DNA of 64,000 bases from contig NZ_CP050965.1 of assembly GCF_012273215.1 (NCBI RefSeq), forward strand, positions 558,001 to 622,000, read 5' to 3'. The number at the start of each line of letters is the position of its first letter. Position 1 is the stretch's first letter. The notes below the pieces were generated by a model. The model saw nothing but the letters and a program-made list of their open reading frames with translations. It did no database searches and had not been told where the DNA came from. This DNA is from Gemella haemolysans (GTDB lineage: Bacteria; Bacillota; Bacilli; Staphylococcales; Gemellaceae). Positions 51,349 to 60,479 of the stretch are shown one piece after another. Made by a program: the position numbers and the translations under genes.

Positions 51349-52344
51349 GTGATAGCTATTGATGTAAAGCTTTTAATGAATCGTATAATTAACGAATCAA
51401 TAGAAAAAAGAGCCAGTGATATCCATATATACCCGCATATATCAGGGGATTCCTTTATACAACTCAGAGTGAATGGACACCTGAGTAAATATGAAAAATT
51501 TACTAACAGGGAGATTGAACAGATAATATCTTTGTTGAAATATAATGCCAACATAGATATTTCAAGAAATAAAGAACCTCAAAGTGGTCGTTTCGTTTAT
51601 AACTATAACGAAAAAGATTATTTTTTACGCGTTTCTACCTTGCCGTTAAGTGAACTTAATGAAGGATGTGTAGTGAGGATTTTTATTAATGAATTAGAAG
51701 ATGTTGATTACAGTATCTTCGAGGAAGATAATGAATTTATATATAATCTTTCTAAAAGAGCCTATGGTTTGATACTATTTTCAGGACCAACAGGAAGTGG
51801 AAAATCAACATCAATGTATAAACTAGCTAGCGAATTAGCTAGTAGGGATAAACAGATAATTACCGTGGAAGATCCTGTAGAGAAAAACATACCGACTTTA
51901 ATACAAATGCAAGTGAACGAAAAAGCTGGAATAAATTATGACAATGCTTTAAAATCAATCTTACGATGCGATCCAGATGCAATGGTAATCGGTGAAATAA
52001 GAGATTTTAAAACAGCAAGTCAAGTAATTACTTCATCATTTTCTGGACATTTAGTATTAAGTACAATTCATGCAGAAAATTCTATCGGTGTAATTAATCG
52101 ATTGAAAGATTTAAACCTGTCATTAGAAGATATTAAGCAGACCATAATTTGTATAATTTCTCAAAGATTGGTCAACTTAACAAATGGAAAAAGAGGATTA
52201 GTAACCGAAATATTGAAAAAAGAAGATATTTATGATTATATAGATAATAATAAGATTATAGCAAACTCTTTAGAGCAAAAATTTCAATTAGCATGTGAGA
52301 AGGGGTTAATCACTACTGATGAAAAAGAAAAATGGGGATATTAA
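51349..52344 (+). CDS. comGA: Competence type IV pilus assembly ATPase ComGA
   Basis: Secretion ATPase (PilB/GspE family) powering the competence pseudopilus for DNA uptake. The 331 residues show ASDIHIYPH (about 22-30), Walker A GPTGSGKSTS (about 146-155), the Asp box VEDPVE, Walker B AMVIGEIRD and STIHAEN. The start is uncertain: GTG 51349 follows AGGA, but GGGGTGAT could instead serve ATT 51358. comGB overlaps the end by 26 nt. Confidence 0.93.
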   Translation: MIAIDVKLLMNRIINESIEKRASDIHIYPHISGDSFIQLRVNGHLSKYEKFTNREIEQIISLLKYNANIDISRNKEPQSGRFVYNYNEKDYFLRVSTLPLSELNEGCVVRIFINELEDVDYSIFEEDNEFIYNLSKRAYGLILFSGPTGSGKSTSMYKLASELASRDKQIITVEDPVEKNIPTLIQMQVNEKAGINYDNALKSILRCDPDAMVIGEIRDFKTASQVITSSFSGHLVLSTIHAENSIGVINRLKDLNLSLEDIKQTIICIISQRLVNLTNGKRGLVTEILKKEDIYDYIDNNKIIANSLEQKFQLACEKGLITTDEKEKWGY

Positions 52345-53365
52345 AAAAGCTCTAGATAAAGAGAATAAAATATATTTTATAAAACGTCTATATGAATTAA
52401 TTGATCATGGATATATGCTAGAGGATTCTTTAGAATTTTTACTTATTCAATATGAAGTTGCTGATGACGAGATTAAAAAGATAAAAGAAAAACTCTCTAA
52501 CGGAAGTAAATTATCCGATATATTGGGATATCTTGGTTATTCACAACTAATTGTTAGTAAAATAAAATTTGCTGAAGATTACGGTCGAATAGAAGATATG
52601 TTACTTGAAGTTGAAACATATCTAAAAATAAAAAAAATACAACAAGAAAAGGTAATAAAAACTTTACGATACCCACTATTTTTAACACTCACATTAATTT
52701 GCCTTATTATGGTCTTTAATGCGCTAGTAATTCCACAATTTGAGAACATCTATACTTCATCTAATATTAAGATGGATCTCCAAACTATTATATTAATCAA
52801 ATCACTATATTACATTCCAAAAATTATTTCAATTATTTTTTTACTTATACTAATATGTATAGGATACACCTTTTATACAATTAAATATAAACCAAATCTA
52901 TTTTTAAAATCTCTTTTATACATTCCTAAAGTAAGGAACTATTCTAAATTATATTTTTCTTACAGATTTTCTATGGAATTAAGTTTATTTCTTATGAGCG
53001 GATTTTCGTTAAAGACAGCTTTAGAAGTCATGGTTGAAGAAGACTATGATTATTACTTAACGCTCTTTTCTAAAGATATTTTAAATGAGTTAGATCAAGG
53101 TATAGGCTTCGAGGATGCAATCGGAAAGATTAAATACTTTGATAAATCTATGAGAAAATTTGTAAGCCATGGAAAAAATAATGGTTTGATTGACAAAGAA
53201 TTAAAACTATTTAGTGAACTGATGCTAGATACTTTTCTAACATCGTTAGATAAAAACTTGAAAAAATTACAACCTATTTTATTTGGTATTTTAGCCGTAG
53301 TTATTGTCGGATTATACATGGTTATTCTTTTACCGATATTTAATATGGCTAGCTCTCTTAAATAA
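52319..53365 (+). CDS. comGB: Competence pilus platform protein ComGB
   Basis: Polytopic inner-membrane protein of the type II secretion F family, 348 residues, that couples the ATPase to pilin assembly. Two T2SSF domains are visible with membrane spans at about residues 120-145, 165-190 and 320-345. It overlaps comGA by 26 nt and is followed 10 nt later by comGC. Confidence 0.9.
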   Translation: MKKKNGDIKKALDKENKIYFIKRLYELIDHGYMLEDSLEFLLIQYEVADDEIKKIKEKLSNGSKLSDILGYLGYSQLIVSKIKFAEDYGRIEDMLLEVETYLKIKKIQQEKVIKTLRYPLFLTLTLICLIMVFNALVIPQFENIYTSSNIKMDLQTIILIKSLYYIPKIISIIFLLILICIGYTFYTIKYKPNLFLKSLLYIPKVRNYSKLYFSYRFSMELSLFLMSGFSLKTALEVMVEEDYDYYLTLFSKDILNELDQGIGFEDAIGKIKYFDKSMRKFVSHGKNNGLIDKELKLFSELMLDTFLTSLDKNLKKLQPILFGILAVVIVGLYMVILLPIFNMASSLK

Positions 53366-53375
53366 GGAGGAATAT

Positions 53376-53708
53376 ATGGAAAATATTATTAAAAAGTTCA
53401 AAAACAAAGATGGATTCACATTGATTGAAATGTTAATCGTTTTGTTTATAATTGCAATACTTCTAATTCTTATAATCCCTAATATTACTAAGAATATAGA
53501 TACTGCAAAAGATAAAAGCTCTGAAGCTTATGAAAAAACGGTTCAATCCCAAGTAACAGCTTATGAAATCAATGAAAAAGACAAAGATGTTACTTTCGAA
53601 AAACTAGTGGAAAAACATTATTTAGATGGCCCAGCAGACAAAGCTAGTACAGCACCAAATGGTAAAAAAATAGTAATAGCTAATGGTAAAGCGACATTAC
53701 AAAAATAG
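53376..53708 (+). CDS. comGC: Major competence pseudopilin ComGC
   Basis: Main subunit of the DNA-uptake pilus, 110 residues. The class III signal is KNKDG|FTLIEMLIVLFIIAI (cleavage after Gly, Glu at position +5), followed by a hydrophobic helix and a small globular C-domain. ATG 53376 lies five bases after AAGGAGG; longer in-frame extensions overlap comGB and lack a ribosome site. The prepilin peptidase is not encoded in the window. Confidence 0.94.
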   Translation: MENIIKKFKNKDGFTLIEMLIVLFIIAILLILIIPNITKNIDTAKDKSSEAYEKTVQSQVTAYEINEKDKDVTFEKLVEKHYLDGPADKASTAPNGKKIVIANGKATLQK

Positions 53709-54123
53709 GCAGGGCTTCAGTTTAGTAGAAATGTTAGCTGTATTAATGATAGTAAGTATCATAGTAATAATATTATCAAGAATATCTATAAACACCTATG
53801 AAAAATATCAAGAAAGATTAGCGGTTAATGAATTAGTTTCAGAGATATACAATGTGCAAACGCGAAGTTTGAATGAAAGAAGAACATTTATCATTTTTTT
53901 TGTGAACGATGATAAGTACGATACATTTTATGATGATCATGAGCATTGGAAAAAAATTAAAAGAGTAGGAAAACCAAAGTTAGGAGGAGCCTCGGTTACA
54001 TTTGAATACAGAAAGGGGAATCTAGTGTCTAAGGCAAATACTGTAGATGTACAGTTTGATAATAGTAGATATAGAATTATTGTTCATTTAGATACTGGAT
54101 ACATAACACTAGATGAAGTATAA
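53683..54123 (+). CDS. comGD: Minor competence pseudopilin ComGD
   Basis: A 146-residue type IV pilin-like protein with the prepilin motif RQG|FSLVEMLAVLMIVSI (residues about 9-24) and a globular domain. It overlaps the comGC end by 26 nt and comGE by 11 nt, the tight packing seen in comG operons. Confidence 0.88.
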   Translation: MVKRHYKNRQGFSLVEMLAVLMIVSIIVIILSRISINTYEKYQERLAVNELVSEIYNVQTRSLNERRTFIIFFVNDDKYDTFYDDHEHWKKIKRVGKPKLGGASVTFEYRKGNLVSKANTVDVQFDNSRYRIIVHLDTGYITLDEV

Positions 54124-54397
54124 CAAAGAAGCTTTCACCTTTGTTGAAATGATAGGGGCACTATTTATATGCTCATTATTATTCGTGTTTTTGGTTCCGA
54201 ATATGGTTCGCCAATACTCAAATCTAAATAAGATAGAAAAAGAATTAGAAATGAAGGAAATATTATATGAGGAAATTTGTAGTCATTACAAAAATCACAT
54301 GTTCACAGTAATACGAGGTGACTATTACATAAGTGTAGATGAAAAATCAGCTAGAATAGAGGATGAACATACTGGTGAAAAAATTAGCTATAGTTAA
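54113..54397 (+). CDS. comGE: Minor competence pseudopilin ComGE
   Basis: A 94-residue protein with a prepilin-like N-terminus KEA|FTFVEMIGALFI in which Ala replaces the usual Gly before the cleavage site. Position in the operon supports ComGE. It overlaps comGF by 35 nt. Confidence 0.8.
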   Translation: MKYNKEAFTFVEMIGALFICSLLFVFLVPNMVRQYSNLNKIEKELEMKEILYEEICSHYKNHMFTVIRGDYYISVDEKSARIEDEHTGEKISYS

Positions 54398-54953
54398 GAA
54401 CAAAAAAGGATTTACATTTCTAGAATTAACTGTATCACTGTTTCTATTAATAATTTTGACACTACTACTTATGTTAATTATACAAACAACTATGATGACT
54501 TCAAAAAGATTTCTAGATTATTCTAATTACGAATATGCACTTGCTCATAAAAAAATATTAGAAACGTATAACAATAGCGCTAAAGTCTATCAAGAAAGTA
54601 ATTACATCATAATGAAAAGTAAAGATGATGTAGAAGATGTAAGAATTAACTTTAGAGGTGGCAGGATATATATAGATAAGTTCAAAGATTCCAATAACTT
54701 TGCAGGATATATTCTTGTGTTAAAAAATATGAAGAGTTATACATTATCACAAGAAAATGACATTATACATGTTTCAATTGTTGATAAAAGTGATCACGAA
54801 CGAGAGATGTATTTGAAAGTCAAAGATGAAAAAACTGACAAAGAGAAAGAAAAAGAAAAGAAAGAAAAAGAAGAAAAGGCTAAAGAGGAAAAAGAAAATA
54901 AGAATAAAGAGGAAGAACATGATCATAATGAACACGAGAAGGAAGGTGAGTAA
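54363..54953 (+). CDS. comGF: Minor competence pseudopilin ComGF with charged tail
   Basis: A prepilin motif KKG|FTFLELTVSLFLLIIL (about residues 14-30) is followed by a ComGF-type globular domain to about residue 150. The last 45 residues are almost only Lys and Glu, then a His/Glu end (EEEHDHNEHEKEGE). That tail is not usual for ComGF. The start is uncertain (ATG 54363 or GTG 54375). 196 residues as drawn. Confidence 0.82.
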   Translation: MNILVKKLAIVKNKKGFTFLELTVSLFLLIILTLLLMLIIQTTMMTSKRFLDYSNYEYALAHKKILETYNNSAKVYQESNYIIMKSKDDVEDVRINFRGGRIYIDKFKDSNNFAGYILVLKNMKSYTLSQENDIIHVSIVDKSDHEREMYLKVKDEKTDKEKEKEKKEKEEKAKEEKENKNKEEEHDHNEHEKEGE

Positions 54954-54956
54954 ACT

Positions 54957-55148
54957 ATGAAATTTAAAACAAATCATAAAAAAGCTAATGCCATAGTCGC
55001 CTCACTTTTAGTAACCTTGTTAGTAATAACAGTCCTCTTTAGTATTATAGGAATATACATAAATAAAATGTATAGTTTGAAAAATTTGAACGATTATTAT
55101 GATAAGAAAATAGTACAGCAACTTCAAGAAAACAACAAATCTAAATAA
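54957..55148 (+). CDS. Short membrane protein at comGG position
   Basis: A 63-residue protein with one hydrophobic helix (AIVASLLVTLLVITVLFSII, about residues 12-31) and a short polar tail. It starts three bases after comGF and ends the operon, so it is probably ComGG, though it lacks a prepilin glutamate and is shorter than Bacillus ComGG. Confidence 0.7.
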   Translation: MKFKTNHKKANAIVASLLVTLLVITVLFSIIGIYINKMYSLKNLNDYYDKKIVQQLQENNKSK

Positions 55149-55156
55149 TATTGAGG

Positions 55157-55191
55157 CATCCTAATCTCGAATAATGAGGTTAGGATGTTTT
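55157..55191 (+). terminator. Rho-independent terminator of the comG operon
   Basis: A stem of 12 positions with one mismatch (55157-55168 with 55176-55187) followed by TTTTG. Confidence 0.82.
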
Positions 55192-55351
55192 GTGTTTATA
55201 TGTTAATTGATTTCTAGAAGAGTGAGATATGGTTTAATGTAGATCAATTAGTGTCATAGAAAATTATAATATTTGTTGCTTTGTTTAAGTAAATGGTTTA
55301 AAATATTATTATATTGTCAAAAATTTAAAATTAAATTTTAAGGAGATTTTA

Positions 55352-55600
55352 ATGGGTAAAAAATTATTGTTAGGACTAGTAGGTGCTGGAGCATTAGCAG
55401 CTACTGTATTTCATAAAAAAGAAAATCTTAGTTCAGAAGAACGTGCAAAAGTAGAAGAAGCTAAAAAGTATTTAGAAGAAAAAGGATATGTTGTAACAGG
55501 AAAATCTAAGTTTCCTGTTGGAGGTTTAAACATACTTTCAGTATCTTCATTACCAATGTATTATAAAGCTGTAAAGACTGTAGCTAAATTTATTTTATAA
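55352..55600 (+). CDS. Small protein of unknown function
   Basis: An 82-residue protein I do not recognise. It has an N-terminal hydrophobic stretch (LLLGLVGAGALAATVF, residues 5-20), an amphipathic charged helix (about 26-46, SSEERAKVEEAKKYLEEKGY) and a second mildly hydrophobic end. AAGGAG is well placed. A weak promoter (TTGCTT 55276-55281, 17 nt, TAAAAT 55299-55304) precedes it. It lies four bases before the YihY-family gene, so the two are likely cotranscribed. Confidence 0.75.
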   Translation: MGKKLLLGLVGAGALAATVFHKKENLSSEERAKVEEAKKYLEEKGYVVTGKSKFPVGGLNILSVSSLPMYYKAVKTVAKFIL

Positions 55601-55604
55601 GATT

Positions 55605-56507
55605 ATGTTTATACCAGAAAAAAATTATTCATTTTATGATGATAATCCAAAAGGTAAATTAACAATAAAAAAATTTGTAAAAGAAATGTATTATCGTCTT
55701 ATGTATGATGAAATATCATTACTATCTGCAAATTTAAGTTATTATTTTATTTTATCATTATTCCCTATGTTAATTGTTGCGTTAGCTTTAACACCATACT
55801 TTAAAATTGACCAACAATTTCTATTAGAGAGGATTCAAAATTTCGCCCCTGGAGATTTGGGTAACTATCTTTTTGATATGATTTCTGAAGTATTAAATAA
55901 TAAGAATAATACGATTATCACCGTGGGTATTGTATTTACTTTATGGTCAGCGTCTAGTGGTATTTATGGGATTATTATTGCCTTTAATAATGCATTTAGA
56001 GTTCGAGACGGAAGAATATGGATAGTAACAAAATTAATTAGTGTAGTAATTACAGCGTTGTTTTTAGTAGGAATGTTCGTAGTTCTTGCACTAGTCGTAT
56101 TTGGAAAACAACTTACATACTTATTATTCCATAAATTTAATCTAGATGAAGGTTTTTATAATTTATGGTCAGTTTTAAATTATAGTTTCCCGATATTATT
56201 TACATTTATAGTATTTGTATTTTTATATATAATGGGACCAAACTTAAAATTAAAAGCTATTAGTATTTTACCAGGTTCTATATTTGCGACAGTTTCCTGG
56301 ACTTTAATAAGTAGACTATTCGGATACTACATAGATCATTTTTCTAGCTATATTAAAACATATGGAACAATCGGAGCATTTATGGCGTTTATAATTTGGT
56401 TGTATATTACAGGATATATACTAATTATCGGAGCAGAAATAAATGCAATATTTCATAATTATAGAGTTGAACATAGAGTGTTTGAAGAAACTCATACTAC
56501 AGAATAG
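55605..56507 (+). CDS. YihY/virulence factor BrkB family membrane protein
   Basis: A 300-residue protein with about six membrane spans and family motifs ANLSYYFILSLFPMLIVALA (about residues 41-60), the WSASSGIYGIIIAFNNAF region and GTIGAFMAFIIWLYI near the end. Despite its former annotation as RNase BN it is a membrane protein of unclear role, perhaps a transporter. It starts with ATG four bases after the small upstream gene. Confidence 0.9.
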   Translation: MFIPEKNYSFYDDNPKGKLTIKKFVKEMYYRLMYDEISLLSANLSYYFILSLFPMLIVALALTPYFKIDQQFLLERIQNFAPGDLGNYLFDMISEVLNNKNNTIITVGIVFTLWSASSGIYGIIIAFNNAFRVRDGRIWIVTKLISVVITALFLVGMFVVLALVVFGKQLTYLLFHKFNLDEGFYNLWSVLNYSFPILFTFIVFVFLYIMGPNLKLKAISILPGSIFATVSWTLISRLFGYYIDHFSSYIKTYGTIGAFMAFIIWLYITGYILIIGAEINAIFHNYRVEHRVFEETHTTE

Positions 56508-56537
56508 AAAATAAATAGATAAAACATATATATAATA

Positions 56538-56571
56538 GACAAGTACAACCTTTGCTATGTACTTGTCTTTG
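56538..56571 (+). terminator. Rho-independent terminator
   Basis: A perfect 9-bp stem GACAAGTAC/GTACTTGTC (56538-56546 with 56559-56567) with a T-rich tail. Confidence 0.82.
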
Positions 56572-56727
56572 TTTTTGTAAAATTATATAAATACACTATG
56601 AATGTCAAATATTTGATGTAATTAGCATACAATAGAAGTGCATAATTATATTAAAAGTTAGCGTTTTATAGTATAATAATAGTTAACAAATTTTGAATTT
56701 TGACTATAGAATGTGAGGAACTAAACC

Positions 56728-57216
56728 ATGAAAAAAGAAATATATTTAGCAGGTGGATGTTTCTGGGGAGTAGAAGGTTACTTTGCGCAACTTGATGGAG
56801 TTTTATCTACAAGAGTTGGATATAGTAATGGTCAGACTGCAGAAACTACTTATCAAAATATTAAATCTACAGATCACGCAGAAGTAATTTACTTAACATA
56901 TGATAACTCAGTATTACCATTAAACGATGTATTTCGTCATTATTTTAGAATTATCGATCCAGTAAGTGTTAATAAACAAGGTGGAGACAGAGGTCGCCAA
57001 TACAGAACTGGTATTTACTACGTAGATGAAGAAACAAGAGACGGAGCTGTTAAGTTTATAGAAGAACTTCAAAAGAATTATACTAAGAAAATTGCTGTAG
57101 AAGTAGAAGCGGTAAATAACTATATTGATGCTGAAGAATATCACCAAAAATACTTAGAGAAAAATCCTACAGGATACTGTCATGTAGACTTAAGTTTAGC
57201 GAAAAAAAGCTTATAA
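56728..57216 (+). CDS. msrA: Peptide-methionine (S)-S-oxide reductase MsrA
   Basis: Repairs oxidised methionine. The 162-residue single-domain enzyme has the active-site GGCFWGVEGYF (catalytic Cys about residue 11), RVGYSNG, and a C-terminal resolving Cys in TGYCHVDLS. No MsrB domain is fused. A TATAAT at 56672-56677 may be its -10, without a clear -35. It fits an oxidative-stress role beside trxB, which supplies reduced thioredoxin. Confidence 0.95.
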   Translation: MKKEIYLAGGCFWGVEGYFAQLDGVLSTRVGYSNGQTAETTYQNIKSTDHAEVIYLTYDNSVLPLNDVFRHYFRIIDPVSVNKQGGDRGRQYRTGIYYVDEETRDGAVKFIEELQKNYTKKIAVEVEAVNNYIDAEEYHQKYLEKNPTGYCHVDLSLAKKSL

Positions 57217-57231
57217 TTTATTAAAATAAGT

Positions 57232-57260
57232 TTGAAATAATCACTAAAAAAAGGTAAAAT
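57232..57260 (+). promoter_or_regulatory. Promoter of ppaC
   Basis: TTGAAA (57232-57237), 17-nt spacer, TAAAAT (57255-57260), 37 nt before the start codon. Confidence 0.78.
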
Positions 57261-57297
57261 ATAATTAGGTATAAATAAGAAAATAAGGAGTTATAAA

Positions 57298-58224
57298 ATG
57301 ACAAATATTTTAATTTTTGGACATAAAAATCCAGATACTGATACAATTTGTTCAAGCATTGTATACAACAACTTAAAAAGAATTCAAGGAATGGATACAG
57401 AAGCTGTAAGACTTGGAGAAATCAATGATGAAACAAGATATGCTCTTGAGTACTTCAACGTACGCTTACCACGTTTAGTAGACGAAGTAGCAGAAGGACA
57501 ACATGTTATTTTAGTTGACCACAATGAATTCCAACAATCAGCTAATGGAATTGAAAAAGCAGTTATTCGTGAAGTAATCGATCACCACCGTATTGCAAAC
57601 TTTGAAACTGCTGGACCACTATACTACCGTGCTGAACCACTTGGATGTACTGCTACAATCTTGAAAAAAATCTATGAAGAACAAAGTGTTCACATCGATA
57701 AACAAATGGCAGGATTAATGCTATCAGCAATTATTTCTGACTCATTATTATTCAAATCACCAACATGTACTTTACGTGATAAAATTGCAGCAGAAGAATT
57801 AGCAGCTATCGCTGAAGTAAACATTGAAGAATATGGTTTAGCAATGCTTAAAGCCGGAGCTTCAACAACTGACAAAACTGCTGAAACATTAATCTCATTA
57901 GATGCTAAAGAGTTTGTTTTAGGTGCTGATAAACTAGTAGTAGCTCAAATCAACACAGTAGATGCGAACGAAGTAGCAGTAAGAAAAGCAGAATTAGAAA
58001 CAGCTATTAAAGCAGAATTAGATTCTAAAGGATTAGCAGCATACGTATTTGTAATCACAAATATCTTAACTTCAGATTCAGAAGTATTAGTATTAGGAGA
58101 TAAACAAGATAAAGTTGCTGCTGCATTTGGAAAAACTCTTGAAAATGACTTTATGACACTAGAAGGTGTTGTATCTCGAAAAAAACAAGTAGTTCCTCAA
58201 ATTACAGAAGAGTTTTCAAAATAA
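57298..58224 (+). CDS. ppaC: Manganese-dependent inorganic pyrophosphatase (family II)
   Basis: Hydrolyses pyrophosphate, pulling biosynthetic reactions forward. The 308-residue DHH-family protein shows the metal ligands [13 protein letters not shown] (about residues 7-19), LVDHNE and the DHH signature [10 protein letters not shown]; the C-terminal DHHA2 domain ends in [10 protein letters not shown]. The codon use (many CCA, CAA, GAA) is that of a highly expressed gene. Single-gene unit with its own promoter and terminator. Confidence 0.97.
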   Translation: MTNILIFGHKNPDTDTICSSIVYNNLKRIQGMDTEAVRLGEINDETRYALEYFNVRLPRLVDEVAEGQHVILVDHNEFQQSANGIEKAVIREVIDHHRIANFETAGPLYYRAEPLGCTATILKKIYEEQSVHIDKQMAGLMLSAIISDSLLFKSPTCTLRDKIAAEELAAIAEVNIEEYGLAMLKAGASTTDKTAETLISLDAKEFVLGADKLVVAQINTVDANEVAVRKAELETAIKAELDSKGLAAYVFVITNILTSDSEVLVLGDKQDKVAAAFGKTLENDFMTLEGVVSRKKQVVPQITEEFSK

Positions 58225-58245
58225 TTTTTAAAAATATAAATTTAA

Positions 58246-58278
58246 GAAAGTGAGGACATTGCTTCTCACTTTCTACTT
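58246..58278 (+). terminator. Rho-independent terminator after ppaC
   Basis: A perfect 9-bp stem GAAAGTGAG/CTCACTTTC (58246-58254 with 58265-58273). Confidence 0.75.
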
Positions 58279-58306
58279 TATATAAATAACAAGAAGAAGG
58301 AAAAAT

Positions 58307-58699
58307 ATGTATACATTTAAAAAATTATATTGGCCTATTATAAAAAAGGTCATATTAAATACATTTATTGTAATTGCCTTTTCTGGTTTGACTAAAGGAA
58401 GTTTGCGAGTCGATCATCCAGTATACGGATTTTTAGGAGCATTACTTATTACTATTTTATTTATATTAGTTCGACCTATATTATTGATAACTATAATGAT
58501 ATCAATATTTAGTTTAGGATTATTTTCGTTATTAATTAGGACGTCACTAGTATATTTAGTTTCTTTTATATTGTCGCCACATTTTGAGATAATGTCCTTT
58601 TGGACAGCTTTTGGCTTGGTGATAATTATTATGCTATTTAACTTTATATTAAATACAAATGATAGAAAGATAGTAATAAAAACATTTAAAAATAAATAA
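58307..58699 (+). CDS. Phage holin family 4-like membrane protein (YvlD-type)
   Basis: A 130-residue protein with about four membrane spans, with [19 protein letters not shown] and the [15 protein letters not shown] end typical of the YvlD family. The family name is structural; no phage genes are nearby. In Bacillus yvlD is also near hprK-lgt. It lies 13 nt before hprK and is probably cotranscribed. Confidence 0.8.
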   Translation: MYTFKKLYWPIIKKVILNTFIVIAFSGLTKGSLRVDHPVYGFLGALLITILFILVRPILLITIMISIFSLGLFSLLIRTSLVYLVSFILSPHFEIMSFWTAFGLVIIIMLFNFILNTNDRKIVIKTFKNK

Positions 58700-58712
58700 A
58701 AGGAAAAAAATT

Positions 58713-59657
58713 ATGCCAAAAATTACAACAAGAGATCTTGTAGAAAAATTAAATCTAGAAATTGTTAGTGGGGAAAAGGGACTGGATAGAGAAATAACTA
58801 CTGATGAATTATCACGTCCAGCTTTACAACTTGCAGGATATTTTTCTCATTATTCACCACAGAGAATTCAAATATTAGGAACTAGTGAATTATCATTTTT
58901 TAAATTAATTCCTGATATTGAGAAAAAATCAAGAATGAGAATGCTTTGTACAAGGATAACTCCATGTATTATTATATCAAGAGATTTAGAAGTTCCTAAA
59001 GAATTAGAGGAAGCTGCAGATCGATACGATACACCAGTTTTAAGATGTCACCAAGATACTACAAAACTTATGGGGAATATTTCAAACTATCTTAGAAAAG
59101 AATTTGCACCTGCAACTTCAGTTCACGGTGTGTTCATAGAAGTTTATGGTATTGGAGTATTGATTACAGGAGAAAGTGGAATTGGTAAGAGTGAAATAGC
59201 TCTAGAGCTTATTAAACGTGGACACAGATTAGTAGCTGATGATAGAGTTGATATTAAAGAATTTGAAAAAGGTTATTTAATAGGAAGCTGCGAATCAACG
59301 CTAATAAAACATTTATTAGAAATTCGTGGATTAGGTATTATTAATGTAATGACACTATTTGGTACTGGTGCAGTAAGAAGTGATAAGAGATTACAATTGA
59401 ATGTACACTTAGAAACATGGAATGATCAAAAACAATATGATCGTATAGGATTAGGAGATGAACATAGAGAAATTCTTAATTCTAAAATTGAAAAGAAAAC
59501 AATTCCTGTAAGACCAGGTCGAAACGTAGCAATCATTATAGAATCTGCAGCGATGAACTACAGATTAAATCAAATGGGAATTAATACTGCTAAAGATTTT
59601 ACATCAAGACTAGCAGAAGAAATAAAACAAAATAATATGAATAATGGGGTGAACTAA
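58713..59657 (+). CDS. hprK: HPr kinase/phosphorylase
   Basis: Phosphorylates HPr on Ser46 in response to glycolytic intermediates, creating the CcpA corepressor, and removes it by phosphorolysis. The 314 residues show the Walker A loop [18 protein letters not shown] (about 152-169), LVADDRV and the HprK signature [14 protein letters not shown]. It is the sensor for the cre-like sites found before glgB. lgt follows after one base. Confidence 0.96.
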   Translation: MPKITTRDLVEKLNLEIVSGEKGLDREITTDELSRPALQLAGYFSHYSPQRIQILGTSELSFFKLIPDIEKKSRMRMLCTRITPCIIISRDLEVPKELEEAADRYDTPVLRCHQDTTKLMGNISNYLRKEFAPATSVHGVFIEVYGIGVLITGESGIGKSEIALELIKRGHRLVADDRVDIKEFEKGYLIGSCESTLIKHLLEIRGLGIINVMTLFGTGAVRSDKRLQLNVHLETWNDQKQYDRIGLGDEHREILNSKIEKKTIPVRPGRNVAIIIESAAMNYRLNQMGINTAKDFTSRLAEEIKQNNMNNGVN

Positions 59658-59658
59658 A

Positions 59659-60462
59659 ATGACATTAGGTTTCTTAGATCCGGTTGCATTTCATCTATTC
59701 AGTAAGCCTGTCTATTGGTATGGAATAATAATTGCTACAACAGTATTTTTTGCGTACTTGCTTGCTGATAGAGAAGCGACTAAACGAGGATTAAAACAAG
59801 ATACAATGTTAGATCTATTACTAATAGCTTTACCAATAGCATTTATCTTTGCTCGTGCTTATTATGTAATATTTAGATGGGAATATTACGCTGGAGACTT
59901 TAGTAGTATGATAGCTATCTGGGATGGTGGAATAGCCATTTACGGTGGTTTAATTGGAGGATTTTTAGTACTTTACTTTTTTGCGAGAAGAAGAGGGGTA
60001 AAAATAATCAAACTATTAGATATAATAGCTCCAAGCTTATTAGTAGGACAAATGTTAGGACGTTGGGGGAACTTTTTCAACCATGAAGCATACGGTGAAA
60101 TTGTTACTAAACAATATTTAGAAAACAGATTTATACCGAACTTCATTATTGAAAATATGTACATTGATGGTGCATATCGTCAACCAACATTCTTATATGA
60201 AAGTTTATGGTGTTTAATAGCACTGGTAATACTATTATTAATACGTAATAAATTAGCTCAAAGTGAAGTATTTGCTGCATATTTAATTTTATATGGAGTA
60301 GAGAGATTCATTGTAGAAGGAATGAGAACAGACTCACTTTATATTGGAAGTCTTAGAGTATCTCAAGTCCTTTCGCTAGTATTTGTGGTAGGAAGTTTGA
60401 TATACTTAATAGTGCTTAATACAAAATTCAAAGATAAGAAGATTTTGTATAGAGAATCATAA
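59659..60462 (+). CDS. lgt: Prolipoprotein diacylglyceryl transferase
   Basis: Transfers diacylglycerol to the lipobox cysteine of prelipoproteins at the membrane. The 267-residue protein has seven predicted spans, VYWYGIIIA near the start, the GGIAIYGGLIGG segment and the Lgt signature GRWGNFFNHEAYG (about residues 134-146). GGGGTGA precedes the ATG. hprK-lgt is a conserved Bacillales pair. Confidence 0.96.
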   Translation: MTLGFLDPVAFHLFSKPVYWYGIIIATTVFFAYLLADREATKRGLKQDTMLDLLLIALPIAFIFARAYYVIFRWEYYAGDFSSMIAIWDGGIAIYGGLIGGFLVLYFFARRRGVKIIKLLDIIAPSLLVGQMLGRWGNFFNHEAYGEIVTKQYLENRFIPNFIIENMYIDGAYRQPTFLYESLWCLIALVILLLIRNKLAQSEVFAAYLILYGVERFIVEGMRTDSLYIGSLRVSQVLSLVFVVGSLIYLIVLNTKFKDKKILYRES

Positions 60463-60479
60463 TAAAGAAGGTGGAAAAT

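Noticed and set aside
58307-58699. Holin-like gene as a sign of a prophage
   Set aside because: The family is chromosomal (YvlD type) and no phage structural, integrase or lysis genes are nearby.
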